NCBI RefSeq assembly: GCF_001510665.1
Contig: NZ_LMTI01000004.1
Location: forward strand, 248,001 to 312,000
Direction of reading: 5' to 3'
DNA: 64,000 bases
Source of the DNA: Bacillus sp. FJAT-27445
Lineage (GTDB): Bacteria; Bacillota; Bacilli; Bacillales; Cytobacillaceae
Positions 25,727-33,932 of the stretch are shown piece by piece. Each line of letters starts with the position of its first letter. The stretch's first letter is position 1. The notes under the pieces are model-generated. The model searched no databases. It saw only the letters and a list, made by a program, of their open reading frames with translations, and was not told the DNA's origin. The position numbers and the translations under genes are program-made.

Positions 25727-25987
25727 TTATACGACTTTTTTTCTGAACACAAGCCAGTAGGACGCGAGGCCCCCAATAATTAAAATGCCGGCGATACCGG
25801 GGAGGATAATTGCCTCGAGAGGGGAGTGTATTTCTTCTGCCTTAACGGCCTCCAGCTTTGGCGCTTCTTTACCTGCCGATGCGGCATAGGCGATTGGCTG
25901 CAGCTTGCTAGTTTGTGTTGGCGCTAGTGCTTCGTTGGATATAAAAAGGAACAAAAGTCCGATAATAGCTAGAATTTTCTTTAACAT
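25727..25987 (-). CDS. Small exported membrane protein, 86 residues
   Basis: I choose ATG 25987, 9 nt after GGAG; a TTG at 25996 touches the ribosome site. The N-terminus (MLKKILAIIGLLFLFISNEALA) looks like a signal peptide, the middle is hydrophilic, and a C-terminal helix (LEAIILPGIAGILIIGGLASYWLVF) is followed by RKKVV. This resembles a cell-wall-anchor layout, but there is no LPxTG sortase motif (only a LPG), so it is probably just membrane-anchored. No family is recognised. Confidence 0.65.
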   Translation of the reverse strand: MLKKILAIIGLLFLFISNEALAPTQTSKLQPIAYAASAGKEAPKLEAVKAEEIHSPLEAIILPGIAGILIIGGLASYWLVFRKKVV

Positions 25988-26291
25988 TGTATTCAACTCC
26001 GATATGGTGTTATCGTGATGTTCTTATTTTAGCATCGATTAATGGTCATGAGGGGCTGTGCATCCAATGTTCACAATAGTTTCATATTTACCCCGACGAA
26101 AATGACAAATTTGCCGAAAGAGTGATAAGAGAAGCTCGCTTTTTTTCGATGCATGCAAAAAGTTGCGGAGAAACGAAGGTTAGTGTCTTGATGATATGGC
26201 ACCATTTTTTAAAAATGCTTTGCCCCTAAATGGATTTATGCGGCGTTTATCCTTATAATAAGGACAATCAACAGCTGAAAAGGAGCAATAT
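25988..26291. other. Intergenic region, divergent promoters
   Basis: A 304-nt gap between divergently transcribed genes. It contains a TATAAT (26254-26259) that could be the -10 of the helicase promoter, with no good -35. No repeat or RNA gene is visible. Confidence 0.4.
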
Positions 26292-27452
26292 ATGCTAAAT
26301 ATAAATGAAACGTTCAAGCCTTATATAAATGAAGCGTGGGAGAAGTCAGGGTTCAGCCGTCCGACGTCCATCCAGGAAGCGGCCATTCCAGCTATTCTCG
26401 AGGGGCGCGACTTGATTGCCGAGTCGCCGACCGGAACAGGAAAGACGCTGGCTTATCTTCTGCCGGTACTTAATAAGGTAGACAGCTCGAACCAGGCGCT
26501 TCAGGCGGTCGTGCTTGCATCAAGCCAGGAGTTGATCATGCAAGTGTTCCAGGAGTTCCAGAAATGGTCTGAGGGGAGCGGCATCCGCGGTGCGACTTTC
26601 ATTGGAGGCGCGAACGTGAAACGGCAGCTTGAGAAGCTGAAGAAAAAGCCGCACATCGTTTTTGGAACGCCAGGCAGGATGAATGAGCTCATCAAGCAGA
26701 AAAAACTTAAGATGCATGAAGTGAAAATGATTGTCTTGGATGAAGGTGACCAGCTTTTGGTCCGCGAACATTTCGGCCCTGTGCTTGATATTGTGAAATC
26801 AGCCTTGAAGGATCGCCAGGTTGTCCTGTTTTCGGCGACGATGAAGCCGGAGACCGAGCAGCTTGCAAAGAATTTGACAGAAAATCCGGAGATTATCAGA
26901 ATCACGAAGGATGAAACAATTGAGCAGGGGAAGGTTGAGCATATTTATTTCTCATGCGAGCCGAGGGAAAAGATGCTCTTGCTTGAAAAAGTAGCCCGCT
27001 TGGACGGCATCAAGGTGCTGGCATTCATTAATGACATTACCGAAATCCCCGTTATTACAGCAAAGCTTCAGTTCAAGGAACTCTCCGTGGGCCTATTGCA
27101 TAGCGAGCTTGGGAAAATGGAAAGGCAAAAGGCGGTCAAGGACTTCCGCGACGGGAAGATCAAGATGCTGGTGGCGACCGATGTTGCCGCAAGAGGATTG
27201 GATATTGAGGGCGTCACCCATGTTGTCCATGTAGACTTCCCGAAGAATATCGATCAATACATCCATCGTTCCGGCCGCACAGCGAGGATGGGCGCAAGCG
27301 GAACGGTCATTTCGCTGGTGACGGAACGGGAGGAGCGCGAGTTGAAGGTGTTTGGCCGAAAGCTGGACGTCCCTGTCGAGAAGAGGATTTTTTACAAAGG
27401 AACTATTGCCATTGAAAACATCAGGCAGGTCGAACGGACCAAAAGGAGATAA
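26292..27452 (+). CDS. DEAD-box ATP-dependent RNA helicase, YfmL-like
   Basis: A 386-residue minimal two-domain helicase without long extensions, the size of B. subtilis YfmL. Motifs: Q-motif FSRPTSIQEAAIPAI, motif I SPTGTGKT, Ib TPGR, II DEGD (not DEAD), III SAT, V ATDVAARGLDIE, VI HRSGRTARMG. The DEGD variant keeps the catalytic D-E and final D. YfmL-type helicases assist ribosome assembly and cold growth. The ribosome site is AAAAGGAG. A terminator follows 6 nt after the stop. Confidence 0.88.
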   Translation: MLNINETFKPYINEAWEKSGFSRPTSIQEAAIPAILEGRDLIAESPTGTGKTLAYLLPVLNKVDSSNQALQAVVLASSQELIMQVFQEFQKWSEGSGIRGATFIGGANVKRQLEKLKKKPHIVFGTPGRMNELIKQKKLKMHEVKMIVLDEGDQLLVREHFGPVLDIVKSALKDRQVVLFSATMKPETEQLAKNLTENPEIIRITKDETIEQGKVEHIYFSCEPREKMLLLEKVARLDGIKVLAFINDITEIPVITAKLQFKELSVGLLHSELGKMERQKAVKDFRDGKIKMLVATDVAARGLDIEGVTHVVHVDFPKNIDQYIHRSGRTARMGASGTVISLVTEREERELKVFGRKLDVPVEKRIFYKGTIAIENIRQVERTKRR

Positions 27453-27457
27453 GGTAG

Positions 27458-27490
27458 AGGGCGTCCACCACAGGGGTGGCGCCCTTTTTT
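27458..27490 (+). terminator. Terminator of the helicase gene
   Basis: AGGGCGTCCACC and GGTGGCGCCCT form a stem with one mismatch, followed by TTTTTT. Confidence 0.85.
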
Positions 27491-27599
27491 AATCTATAAG
27501 GCTTTTTTAAAAAAGGATTCCAGGGATCTTTTATTGAATGTAAGGAAACGATGGTATTTTTCAAAAACTCTTTTAAAAGAGAAGATAGGGGGCTTTCGT

Positions 27600-29066
27600 T
27601 TGCAAAATCCAAAATTAAAAGAACTGCACGATACATGGCTTGAAGAAGCGACGATTGGCGATATGCAGGAAAAAATGATGATGGGGGAGTTGACGTCAAA
27701 AGAACTTGTGCTGATGTATTTATACCGCATTTCAAAGTATGACCGGAAAGGCCCGGAACTTAAGTCGGTCATTGAAATCAATCCGGACGCCATCCACATC
27801 GCGGCGGCTCTGGATGTTGAGAGGGAAGTATTCGGAGCACGGGGTCCGCTGCATGGGATTCCTGTACTAATAAAGGATAATATTGATACGGGAGACCGAA
27901 TGCATACAAGCGCGGGCTCAAAGGCGCTGGCCGATTCGTATGCGCCGGCCGATTCGGAAGTCGCGCACAGGCTCCGTGAAGCAGGAGCGGTCATTCTTGG
28001 AAAAACAAATATGACAGAGTGGGCCAATTTTATGGCAATCGGTATGAAGAGCGGCTACAGTTCAAGGGGCGGGCAGACGCTTAACCCGTACGGCCCGGGC
28101 ACCTTTGACGTTGGCGGTTCAAGCGCAGGATCGGGTGCGGCGATTGCCGCCAATTTTGCCTCCGCTGCGGTCGGAACAGAAACTTCGGGTTCAATTCTTA
28201 ATCCATCCGCGCAAAATTCTCTTGTCGGCATCAAGCCGACTGTTGGCCTGGTCAGTAGAAGAGGAATCATTCCGATCGCACATACCCAGGATACGGCGGG
28301 CCCGATGGCAAGGACGGTTACAGATGCGGCGATTTTGCTGACTGCGCTTGCCTGCGAGGATAATGAAGATCCGGCGACAATGGCAAGCTGGCTCAAAGAG
28401 GTGGACTTCACCATTCATTTGGAAGAGGACCTTTCCGGCAAAAGGCTCGGCGTTGCCCGGGAGCATTATTTTGCAAAAGCGGGCGAAAAAAGGGCGGCTG
28501 TCGTCGATAAGGCGATTGAAAAGCTGAAATCTCTGGGTGCGGAAGTGATTAATATTTCCATTCCTTCCGCTAAAAAACAATGGGATTGGGAGGTCCTCAC
28601 CTTTGAGTTCAAGTCAGGAGTGAACGCCTATCTGAAAGGCCTCAGGCCAAACGTGAAGGTGCGGACGCTTGCAGATGTCATCCGTTTCAATAAGGAAAAC
28701 GAAGCGGAAATGCTCAAGTATGGCCAGGAAGTCCTGATCGGCTCGGAAGCAACCAGCGGAGGACTGTATGAGGATGCCTATATCCGCTCACTCGAATATA
28801 ATGAGTACAATGCAAAGGAAAACGGAATCGATTTTGTGTTGTATGAACACCAACTTGATGCGATTGTTTTCCCTCATGATGAGGGTGCGGATCTTTCGGC
28901 GCGCGCTGGCTATCCGTCGGTTGTCGTGCCCGCCGGCTTCACGGAGGAAGGCGAGCCTGTCGGCATTACGTTCGCCGGGACGGCCTGGAGTGAGCCGGAG
29001 CTAATCCAAATTGCGTATGCGTTTGAGCAGGAAACCAATGCCCGCAAAGCGCCTAACCTTGGATAA
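27600..29066 (+). CDS. Amidase signature family protein
   Basis: I place the start at TTG 27600 (LQNPKLKELHDTW), 7 nt after ATAGGGGG; the frame opens earlier at 27534 without a ribosome site. This gives 488 residues. The amidase-signature Ser-cisSer-Lys triad is visible: K in GIPVLIKDNIDT, and the GGSSAGSGAAIAANFAS...GTETSGSI motif with both serines. It hydrolyses amide bonds; the substrate is unknown. It is related to YfmB/peptide-amidase-like members rather than GatA by its N-terminus (GELTSKELVLMYLYRI). The gene is monocistronic. Confidence 0.9.
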   Translation: MQNPKLKELHDTWLEEATIGDMQEKMMMGELTSKELVLMYLYRISKYDRKGPELKSVIEINPDAIHIAAALDVEREVFGARGPLHGIPVLIKDNIDTGDRMHTSAGSKALADSYAPADSEVAHRLREAGAVILGKTNMTEWANFMAIGMKSGYSSRGGQTLNPYGPGTFDVGGSSAGSGAAIAANFASAAVGTETSGSILNPSAQNSLVGIKPTVGLVSRRGIIPIAHTQDTAGPMARTVTDAAILLTALACEDNEDPATMASWLKEVDFTIHLEEDLSGKRLGVAREHYFAKAGEKRAAVVDKAIEKLKSLGAEVINISIPSAKKQWDWEVLTFEFKSGVNAYLKGLRPNVKVRTLADVIRFNKENEAEMLKYGQEVLIGSEATSGGLYEDAYIRSLEYNEYNAKENGIDFVLYEHQLDAIVFPHDEGADLSARAGYPSVVVPAGFTEEGEPVGITFAGTAWSEPELIQIAYAFEQETNARKAPNLG

Positions 29067-29200
29067 AAAGTCACGCTGGGTAATTTTTTTATAAAAAAAG
29101 GCCTTTAAAACAATACAGAAACTCCCACTCTACAACGAGAATAATCCCGTATCTCCTGCCCAAACTATAGAATATCCTGAAAAAGGAGATGTGTTAAGGT

Positions 29201-29335
29201 ATGGGCAGAAAAAAGCTGGGAAACCGGAATGCGCAAATCAACAACAACAAAAGTGTGGGCAAAACAAGCTCCGAACTAGTGAAGTTTACAACCGGGCAAG
29301 ACAGGCTGGTTCGCAACCGGCCGAATGATGACTGA
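29201..29335 (+). CDS. Small basic Asn-rich protein, 44 residues
   Basis: ATG 29201 lies 11 nt after AAAAAGGAGA. The product begins MGRKKLGNRNAQINNNKSVG and is basic and rich in Asn, Lys and Arg, with no hydrophobic segment. The layout resembles the small spore-associated proteins of Bacillus, but I cannot name a family. A terminator follows 49 nt downstream, consistent with its own short transcript. Confidence 0.6.
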   Translation: MGRKKLGNRNAQINNNKSVGKTSSELVKFTTGQDRLVRNRPNDD

Positions 29336-29383
29336 ACATAAGCGCCACTATTTTAATGCATTAATGATCTAGGTATACGAGGG

Positions 29384-29414
29384 ATGCCCGGGATAAGGTT
29401 CTGGGCATTTTTTG
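29384..29414 (+). terminator. Intrinsic terminator
   Basis: ATGCCC and GGGCAT with an inner GG/CT extension and a run of TTTTTT. It isolates the riboswitch downstream. Confidence 0.7.
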
Positions 29415-29479
29415 TTTTGGCTTTGCGGCCTGCCTAGTTATATTGGTCTATTCTCCCTTGGGGGCAAAGGAGCTATACT

Positions 29480-29562
29480 AAATACAGAAAAAGGCAAACC
29501 TGCCGAAAGACAGGGACGCAAAGCGATGGGCCTGCCCGGGAAAATCGAATGGCTGCCACGCC
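29480..29562 (+). ncRNA. Class I c-di-GMP riboswitch (GEMM-I) upstream of a secreted protein
   Basis: The core reads ACAGAAAAAGGCAAACC, a GAAA tetraloop (CTGCCGAAAGACAG), then GGGACGCAAAGC and GGGCCTGCC, matching the conserved GEMM-I motifs including the receptor for the tetraloop. TATACT at 29474 could be the -10 of its promoter. Downstream, CCGGAC/GTCTGG (29572-29588) forms a hairpin just before the ribosome site, so the platform may be translational; no U-run terminator is visible. Confidence 0.88.
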
Positions 29563-29619
29563 GCCGGACTTCTTTTTGGATGTCTGGGACAATTCCAAAA
29601 AGGAGTGGAAAAGAAATCT

Positions 29620-30468
29620 ATGCGCAAAGCTCTTTTGTGTGCAATTTTATTTTTTATGGCGGCGGGGTCAATGGCAAATTCAATTGTAAAGGCTGAGGGG
29701 ACGCCGAGGGCAACCTGGCTATGGGATACCTCTCTCATCGAAACGCAGCCGGACGAAGTGTTCGCTTTTCTTCAGGAGAACAACGCAAATCAGGTCTATT
29801 TGCAAGTCAACCGGGGCATCAGCATTAATTCATACAAGCAGTTCATTAGAAAAGCTACTTATTCGGGGATAAAGGTCCACGCCCTGGACGGCGCCCCAAA
29901 CTGGGTAGCCGCGAAAGGTAGCACGTATTTAAATCAGTTCATGGCCTGGGTCGATGCTTACCAGGCGGGAGCGGCCCAAGAAGAGAGGTTCTCCGGAATT
30001 CATCTGGATGTGGAGCCGTATTTGTACAGTGGCTGGACGTCAAATTACAAAGCCACAGTCCTTGCCTACCAAAACCTTCTTATAAACGCTAAGGCGCAAG
30101 CTAGCCAGTTTGGCCTTCCCATTGGAGCGGACATGCCGTTCTGGTTTGACGAGCATACTTTTAACAACAAAATCGGCAAAGGGAACCTGGCCAATTGGGT
30201 TATTCAAACCGTTGACTACCCAACGATCATGGCATACCGCGACACGGCGCCGGCAATTACCGATATTATTAGCAATGAAGTCCGCATGGCAAAGAATGCG
30301 GGTAAAACCCTTGTCGTTGGCGTGGAAACAGGCGCTACTTCAGAGGGGAATTTCATTACCTTCCATGAAGAGGGGAAAGCCTATATGGAAGGCGAACTTT
30401 CAAAGGTCGGTGGCAATCATGTTTTTGCCATCCATTATCTTGAAAGCTGGATGAAAATGAAGCCTTAA
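29620..30468 (+). CDS. Secreted TIM-barrel-like protein under c-di-GMP control
   Basis: ATG 29620 follows AAAAGGAGTGG; 282 residues. A signal peptide (RKALLCAILFFMAAGSMANSIVKA) precedes a domain with WLWDTSLIETQPDEVFAFLQ, an acidic pair in IHLDVEPYLYSGW, GLPIGADMPFW and YPTIMAYRDTA, the pattern of a glycoside-hydrolase-like (beta/alpha)8 barrel with catalytic acid candidates in LDVEP. I do not know the substrate. Control by a c-di-GMP aptamer suggests a role in the sessile state, for example processing or binding exopolysaccharide; that is inference. A terminator follows directly. Confidence 0.75.
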   Translation: MRKALLCAILFFMAAGSMANSIVKAEGTPRATWLWDTSLIETQPDEVFAFLQENNANQVYLQVNRGISINSYKQFIRKATYSGIKVHALDGAPNWVAAKGSTYLNQFMAWVDAYQAGAAQEERFSGIHLDVEPYLYSGWTSNYKATVLAYQNLLINAKAQASQFGLPIGADMPFWFDEHTFNNKIGKGNLANWVIQTVDYPTIMAYRDTAPAITDIISNEVRMAKNAGKTLVVGVETGATSEGNFITFHEEGKAYMEGELSKVGGNHVFAIHYLESWMKMKP

Positions 30469-30480
30469 ATAGTAAAAGAG

Positions 30481-30509
30481 CAGCCGTGCCATAGTGTGCG
30501 GCTGTTTTT
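30481..30509 (+). terminator. Terminator of the c-di-GMP-controlled gene
   Basis: CAGCCG and CGGCTG arms followed by TTTTT. Confidence 0.75.
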
Positions 30510-30560
30510 GGTGTTTATTGGTGAGGGGTGGGAAATAAACAATTGTGAAAATTGAGATAA

Positions 30561-30631
30561 ACTAGAATCCCTGAAATAATGACTAGAATAATTAAGAAAA
30601 TGACTAGAATCATTGTGATAATGACTCGAAT
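30561..30631. repeat. Four-unit 21-bp repeat array (ACTAGAAT)
   Basis: ACTAGAAT occurs at 30561, 30582 and 30603 and ACTCGAAT at 30624: an exact 21-bp period, with AATG preceding most units. It lies in a 346-nt gene-free gap. The period is the same as the ATCGATTAAT arrays at 12.9 and 53.3 kb, with an unrelated unit. Confidence 0.85.
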
Positions 30632-30747
30632 AAAACGACCAAAAGAAAATTCAGAATGCTAAGGCATAAGAATTAAGGGGAAAGTGGCTTTTTCCATGCA
30701 GGAAATAATAAAAAAGCCAAGCGAGGCACACTGCTTCACACAAAAAT

Positions 30748-30812
30748 GAGGCAAAGGAAACGTCCCCTGCCTCACTGCCTCACCTCACGTCCCCTGCCTC
30801 ACTGCCTCATTC
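30748..30812. repeat. ACGTCCCCTGCCTCACTGCCTCA repeat pair
   Basis: The block ACGTCCCCTGCCTCACTG is present twice in tandem here. A related block with TTC in place of CTC (CGTCCCCTGCTTCACTGC) occurs at 45.9 kb. This is a low-copy dispersed intergenic repeat. Confidence 0.65.
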
Positions 30813-30814
30813 TT

Positions 30815-32338
30815 TCAACCTTCAAGCTTTGTAAGGTTTTCGATTGCCGGGCCTTCCACAACTTCTCCGTTGTAAGCGAATCGTGAGCCATGGCATGGGC
30901 AATCCCATGTCTTTTCGGCGCTGTTCCATTCGCACTCGCAACCAAGATGGGTACACGTCGTATCAACAAGATAGAGCTTGCCAGTTTCGTCTTTATAGCC
31001 GCCGGCGCGCTTACCATCGACCAGGACAGCTCCGCCCTCGCCAACCGAAAGATCGCCGGGGAACTTGGGGATAAACTCCAATTTCCCTTTTATGAGATGG
31101 CCGGCTACAGACGCATTAAAGCTGACCGCTTTCTTCAATGCCGGGTCGAGTTCGAATCGGGATGGGTGATAAAGCTTTTTGTACGGGCTTTCAAGATTGA
31201 GGACATAATCCGCTAAAATGTGGCCGGCGAGCGTGCTTGTTGTCATGCCCCATTTTTTATAGCCAGTCGCGACAAGAATCGTTTCCTCATCGTCCTTCAA
31301 CGGCCCAATGTATGGAAGCTTGTCGAGCGTATCCAAATCCTGTGCCGACCAGCGGTACATATAGTGCCCGTTTCCAAACACATCCTCCGTGAATTTAGCG
31401 AGCGCCAGATAATGCTTCTCTGTATTCTCACTTTTCCCGGTACGGTGGTTCTCCCCGCCGATAATTAGCAGATTATCCCCATCATGAGGCGTATAGCGGA
31501 TTGAGCGGGTAGGAGAATCGGCGCTTATGTACATGCCTCCGGGATACTCCTTGTCCGATTTTACGCCGATTGCATACGAACGGGACGCGTACATCCTTGC
31601 GAAATAAAGCCCTCTTTTATCAAAAAATGGCCAGTGCGAGGCGATAATTGCATGCCCGCAGGAAATTTTCCTGTCCTCTTTCGTATGCACAACGGTGCCG
31701 CCTTCAAGCGTGATATCCTTCGCGGTCGTATTTTCAAACACCTGGCACCCGGCATCAATGGCTTTTTTCAAAAGCACTCTTAAATATTTAAGAGGGTGGA
31801 ACTGTGCCTGGTCTTTCATTGCGAGCGCATTTTTGACTTCGATGTTAAACGGAATGCTCTCGCTCAATTCGTGCGGAATACCAAGCTTTTTATATGCTTC
31901 TGCCTCGGTCTCGATTTTCGATTTGTATTCATCGGTTACCGAGTAAATGACCGCATCCTGGCTGCTGAAGTCGCAGTCGATGTTTTCTTCGTTAATGATC
32001 CTTCTGATAAAGCCGAGCGCATCGGAATGGGATTCATAGTAAAGCTTCGCGTTTTCCTCGCCAAAATGGCTGATTAATTCATCGTACAGAAGACCGTGTT
32101 GGGCCGTGATTTTCGCGGTTGTATGCCCTGTCGTCCCGTTAAGAACACTGCCGGCCTCGATAATTGCTACCTTTTTGCCTTGTTTAGAAAGCAGGTAGGC
32201 CGTTGTGATACCGGTCATTCCCGCCCCAACGATAGCGACATCAACAGAAAGGTCCCTCTCAAGCCTGCCAAACTTGGGAAGGTCGATTTCTCGCCAATAC
32301 GATCTCGGATACTTTGGCGTCCTGCTTTGTCCGCTCAT
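30815..32338 (-). CDS. FAD-dependent oxidoreductase with C-terminal Rieske domain, YhfW-like
   Basis: A 507-residue fusion. The N-terminal DAO-type FAD domain has the dinucleotide motif VAIVGAGMTGITTAYLL (about residues 34-50) and HTTAKITAQHG; the C-terminal Rieske domain has CTHLGCECEW and CPCHGSRF with both Cys-His ligand pairs. The length matches B. subtilis YhfW. The physiological substrate is not known for the family. GGAGGAATAAC precedes ATG. A structured repeat element lies just upstream, in the divergent promoter region. Confidence 0.88.
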   Translation of the reverse strand: MSGQSRTPKYPRSYWREIDLPKFGRLERDLSVDVAIVGAGMTGITTAYLLSKQGKKVAIIEAGSVLNGTTGHTTAKITAQHGLLYDELISHFGEENAKLYYESHSDALGFIRRIINEENIDCDFSSQDAVIYSVTDEYKSKIETEAEAYKKLGIPHELSESIPFNIEVKNALAMKDQAQFHPLKYLRVLLKKAIDAGCQVFENTTAKDITLEGGTVVHTKEDRKISCGHAIIASHWPFFDKRGLYFARMYASRSYAIGVKSDKEYPGGMYISADSPTRSIRYTPHDGDNLLIIGGENHRTGKSENTEKHYLALAKFTEDVFGNGHYMYRWSAQDLDTLDKLPYIGPLKDDEETILVATGYKKWGMTTSTLAGHILADYVLNLESPYKKLYHPSRFELDPALKKAVSFNASVAGHLIKGKLEFIPKFPGDLSVGEGGAVLVDGKRAGGYKDETGKLYLVDTTCTHLGCECEWNSAEKTWDCPCHGSRFAYNGEVVEGPAIENLTKLEG

Positions 32339-32390
32339 GTTATTCCTCCTTCATCTTGATAAGTCCGCTTTTCGGAATCTGTAATTCACA

Positions 32391-32502
32391 CTATCCCACT
32401 CTTAAGGGACAGTATGTGTATGAGGGCAACTGTCCCTAAAGGTATGTTTGGTTCAACCTAACCATCATCAGAAAACCACCGCTGATGGAAGTTGCACTTT
32501 AT
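32391..32502 (+). repeat. Dispersed structured element, copy D (short form)
   Basis: It begins TATCCCACTCTTA, like copy C. Stem 1 is AGGGACAGT (32405) with ACTGTCCCT (32429), differing from the other copies at paired positions but still perfectly complementary. The inner stem is shortened. It continues with TAAAGGT, GGTTCAACCTAACCATCA and TGATGGAAGTTGCACTTTAT. Confidence 0.8.
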
Positions 32503-32583
32503 TGTTCCCTGTTTTGGGAAAATAAACTCAACAATTCCCAGGGTTCTGCCACTATCTAATTTTTCGAAGGATTAGCAATTCCG

Positions 32584-32612
32584 TTGACGCTTAATGCCCG
32601 GGCTGATATACT
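32584..32612 (+). promoter_or_regulatory. Sigma-A promoter of the transsulfuration gene
   Basis: TTGACG is followed after 17 nt by TATACT, 43 nt before the GTG start. There is no room for a SAM riboswitch or T-box between promoter and gene. Confidence 0.65.
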
Positions 32613-32655
32613 CACCCTCATATATAAGGATAACCAATAGAAGAAGGTGGATTGA

Positions 32656-33801
32656 GTGGCAAAGGAATTTGAAACAAAAGTATTGCATGGGGACACAAGA
32701 GGCAGGGAAATCGCAAGCAAGGTGACACCGATTTACCAGACGTCTGCCTTCACATTCAAGGATCTCGATGAACTTGAAGGGTTCTATGAAGGCAATGGAC
32801 GCTACCTGTATTCGAGGGTCGGAAACCCGAATACGGATGAGTTTGGCGCGGCTGTAGCCAGGCTTGAAGGCGCGCCTGCCGGAGTGGCTGCTTCATCCGG
32901 ATTGTCCGCAATTCTCGCCGGGGTGCTTGCGGCAGTGAAAAGCGGCGGCCATATCATCGCGGCTGATGACGTGTATGGAGGCAGCTATCATATGCTGAAG
33001 GAAGAACTGAAGGACTTTGGCATAGAAACAACCTTCGTTTCATTTACGGACCTTTCCAATGTTGAAAGCGAATTACGGGAAAACACCCGCCTGATTTATA
33101 CAGAATCGATCACGAACCCGCTTCTCCGCGTCGAGGATCTCGAGGCTGTCATTGCTTTTTCGAAAAAGAAAGGCCTGCTCACGCTTGTGGACAATACGTT
33201 CGCGACACCGCTGCATGTCCGCCCGTTTGAGCTCGGTGCGGATCTCGTTGTCCACAGTGCGACAAAGTATATTGGCGGGCATAGTGATGTTACATCCGGC
33301 GTTGTAGTCGGCAGGGAAGACCTGATTGCTAAGGCTAGCGGTAAAATCGCCAACCTCGGCGCAAACCTAAGCCCATTTGAAGCCTGGCTAACTTCCCGCG
33401 GTTTAAAAACGCTGGCGCTCCGGATGAAAGCTCAGTCCTTAAATGCAAGGAAGCTTGCTTTGGCGCTAAAAGAAAACACCAATGTCAAAAAGGCTTATTA
33501 TCCTTTTGAACATAGTGAGGAAGGCTTCGGCGCCATCGTTACGGTCGAGCTTTCTGAACAAGCGGACATGAACACATTTTTCAGGGCGTTATCCTGGATT
33601 AAAATTGCGCCAACTCTGGCCGGCGTGGAAACAACGGTTTCCCACCCGGAAGTGACGTCACATCGCGCCCTATCTCCTGAAGCGCGTGCCGCTCTCGGCA
33701 TCAACCGCCAGGTCGTCCGCATCTCTGTTGGAATCGAGCATGCGAACGACATTATCAACCAATTCGAATTGGCAATCAAAGAATCAATCAAAGGTTCATA
33801 A
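32656..33801 (+). CDS. Cystathionine gamma-synthase/lyase family PLP enzyme
   Basis: The start is GTG 32656 behind AGAAGGTGG; 381 residues, normal for the Cys/Met metabolism PLP family. Visible motifs include YSRVGNPN, ASSGLSAI, DDVYGGSY, VDNTFATP and the PLP-lysine segment VVHSATKYIGGHSD, with the C-terminal GVETTVSHPEVTSHR. MetI, MetC and MccB are hard to separate by eye; the EFETKVLHGD N-terminus and single-gene context make a gamma-lyase/MccB or MetI-like role equally possible. A strong terminator follows. Confidence 0.88.
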   Translation: MAKEFETKVLHGDTRGREIASKVTPIYQTSAFTFKDLDELEGFYEGNGRYLYSRVGNPNTDEFGAAVARLEGAPAGVAASSGLSAILAGVLAAVKSGGHIIAADDVYGGSYHMLKEELKDFGIETTFVSFTDLSNVESELRENTRLIYTESITNPLLRVEDLEAVIAFSKKKGLLTLVDNTFATPLHVRPFELGADLVVHSATKYIGGHSDVTSGVVVGREDLIAKASGKIANLGANLSPFEAWLTSRGLKTLALRMKAQSLNARKLALALKENTNVKKAYYPFEHSEEGFGAIVTVELSEQADMNTFFRALSWIKIAPTLAGVETTVSHPEVTSHRALSPEARAALGINRQVVRISVGIEHANDIINQFELAIKESIKGS

Positions 33802-33814
33802 AACGATAGCTCCG

Positions 33815-33847
33815 TGCATCGGCACCCTACAGGCCGATGCATTTTTT
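33815..33847 (+). terminator. Intrinsic terminator
   Basis: TGCATCGG and CCGATGCA arms followed by TTTTTT. Confidence 0.85.
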
Positions 33848-33932
33848 ATTTCTCAAAAATCTGCCATGTTTCATTATCCCCTCAAGATTGGTAAAGAAGG
33901 AGGGGATACTAGTAAATGTAAGGAGGCAGCCA

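Noticed and set aside
25727-25987. Sortase-anchored surface protein
   Set aside because: The C-terminal helix and positive tail fit, but there is no LPxTG-type motif before the helix.
32502-32655. SAM riboswitch upstream of the transsulfuration gene
   Set aside because: The promoter lies only 43 nt before the start codon, leaving no room for an aptamer.
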